Below, in pieces: positions 14,401-14,515 of a stretch of 14,515 bases of DNA. The number at the start of each line of letters is the position of its first letter. Within the stretch, counting starts at the first letter, position 1. The translations under genes and the position numbers were made by a program. The notes beneath the pieces were generated by a model. The model was not told where the DNA came from and made no database searches. It saw only the letters and a list, made by a program, of their open reading frames with translations. Source of the stretch: Rudaea sp. (GTDB taxonomy: Bacteria > Pseudomonadota > Gammaproteobacteria > Xanthomonadales > Rhodanobacteraceae); assembly GCA_025934455.1 (NCBI GenBank), contig JAICYA010000011.1, forward strand, positions 1 through 14,515, read 5' to 3'.

Positions 14401-14515
14401 ACCAGTTCTCCGGCTCTGGCGGCGATGCGTTGCCGTGGTATTTCAAGCGCAAGAACATCGGCCCACTGATCGGCGAGCGCACCTGGGGCGGCCTGGTCGG
14501 TATCGGCAATTATCC
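11484..14515 (+). CDS. Exported Tricorn-like S41 peptidase; C-terminus cut by window edge
   Basis: The reading frame is open from ATG 11484 (GGAGAG just upstream) to the window end, 1010 codons; homologues are about 1070-1100 aa. A signal peptide, MRAASWISGLCLLAGMACAQ, with a cut near AQA-AP, implies export. WD40-like/PD40 propeller blades follow, with F/WSPDG-type motifs at residues 69, 113, 158, 350, 397 and 442. A highly charged Lys/Asp linker spans about 538-582. The protease core then has ISVGHMFVRG with catalytic His756, a PDZ-like domain around 790-870 (VHAGEYLLAVNGRE) and NQFSGSGGD with nucleophile Ser978. His756 and Ser978 correspond to Tricorn His746 and Ser965. It probably degrades peptides in the periplasm or outside the cell, unlike archaeal Tricorn, which is cytoplasmic. 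It is divergent from the TPR operon with 115 bp between the starts. Confidence 0.95.
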   Translation, partial: MRAASWISGLCLLAGMACAQAAPLLLQTPSVSASRIAFAYGGEIWTVPRAGGAASLLVGGAGTAMDPVFSPDGTWVAYTDSANGNADVFVVATAGGTPKRLTWHPAADEAVGWSPDGKSVLIRSNRDAANDSSQLYLLSLSGGLPQALPLATAEQGAFSPDGKLIAYNPVFQWEPDWRDYRGGQTTRIWIARLADSSVTKVPRENSNDSNPMWLGDHVYFLSDRKGPATLFAYAVASGKVDQLVANDGYPIDAASAGAGAIVYTQMGELHLVDLASGKNSIVPVTVDGPLPQTVPYFKKVAKEIEHWGISATGARAVFEAHGDIFTVPADKGDVRDITRSENAAERDPAWSPDGKSVAYFSDALGEYALYIRDQDGLKPARRIDLGQPPSFFYSPRWSPDGKRIAYSDKRLNLWVVDLADGKPVKIDTDLFDTPLHAFDQAWSPDSRWIAYTKQLPNHLHAVFVYALDSRKVAQVTDGMSDALYPQFDANGKYLYFTASTDSGLSPGWLDMTSEARPVTRGVYVAVLRKNLPSPLAPESDEDKGVKAPAADKSDDADKKKKDGKKKDDDKSRSDADSVAIDFDGLLQRTLALPVPPANFSGMTAGKTGELYLLEAPQVAGEEDPATLKRFDLKKRKTDTLASEVTAFALSADGNKMLIRTGKEDWAIAAADKPAKPGEGKLATANMEVHVQPRAEWTQMYNEVWRIERDFFYDPHFHGLDVAAAEKHFRPYLAGVGSRGDLNFLFRKMLAYISVGHMFVRGGSMPDLPKIAVGLLGADYSIDNGRYRFAKVYNGENWNPQLQAPLTQPGVNVHAGEYLLAVNGRELHAEDDLFGFFQQTVGKQTVLRVGANADGSGARDVTVVPIANEKGLRHLAWVEHNRREVDRISGGKLAYVYLPDTAHGGFTNFNRYFFAQTDKQGALIDERYNHGGQLADYIVDYLSRPAMTRVMTREGQTYTEPTQAIFGPKALLINQFSGSGGDALPWYFKRKNIGPLIGERTWGGLVGIGNY
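11688..12821 (+). repeat. Recurring F/W-S-P-D-G blade motif in the Tricorn-like propeller
   Basis: Near-identical DNA, tggtcgccggacgg or ttctcgccggacgg with small changes, occurs six times in frame (first codons at 11688, 11820, 11955, 12531, 12672 and 12807). Spacings are 45-47 codons within each group of three, matching blade length, with a gap of 192 codons between the groups where the motif is degraded. This is a protein repeat, not a mobile or regulatory repeat. Confidence 0.75.

Overview
This is a GC-rich, gene-dense bacterial chromosome segment with almost no intergenic space. The gene types point to a gammaproteobacterium of the Xanthomonadales/Rhodanobacteraceae kind. They include a FadI-type thiolase, NtrBC with a sigma-54-driven glnA, TPR plus aspartyl-hydroxylase proteins, a secreted sorbosone-type dehydrogenase and a secreted Tricorn-like protease. 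The placement is an inference from gene style; there is no rRNA or other phylogenetic marker here. I see no mobile elements, tRNAs, CRISPR arrays or disrupted genes, and no gene-free stretch longer than about 170 bases.

Layout, left to right. (1) 1-369, minus: the N-terminal part of a thiolase running off the left edge. (2) 443-1159, plus: a 2-oxoglutarate/Fe(II) oxygenase whose 3' end overlaps the next cluster by 13 bp. (3) 1147-4954, minus: four genes with overlapping stops and starts, ntrB (glnL) > ntrC (glnG) > GNAT acetyltransferase > LpxL-like acyltransferase. (4) 5044-6363, plus: a catalytically intact Y-family DNA polymerase. (5) 6403-7812, minus: glnA, type I glutamine synthetase with the adenylylation tyrosine. 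(6) 7969-11368, minus: three genes with overlapping ends, a pure TPR protein > an exported sorbosone/glucose dehydrogenase-like protein > a TPR plus aspartyl/asparaginyl beta-hydroxylase protein. (7) 11484 to the right edge, plus: an exported Tricorn-like S41 protease, cut off just after its catalytic serine.

The clearest functional unit is nitrogen control. glnA has a textbook sigma-54 promoter (GG/GC elements 10 nt apart) and two NtrC-type sites about 31 bp apart, centred near -98 and -129, much like E. coli glnAp2. A full-consensus NtrC site also sits directly against the ntrB start codon, where it would fit negative autoregulation. NtrB/NtrC would therefore control both themselves and glnA, although two other genes lie between the loci. 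Less expected are the two acyltransferase genes translationally coupled to ntrC, and the TPR/dehydrogenase/hydroxylase operon, in which the two TPR regions look related to each other.
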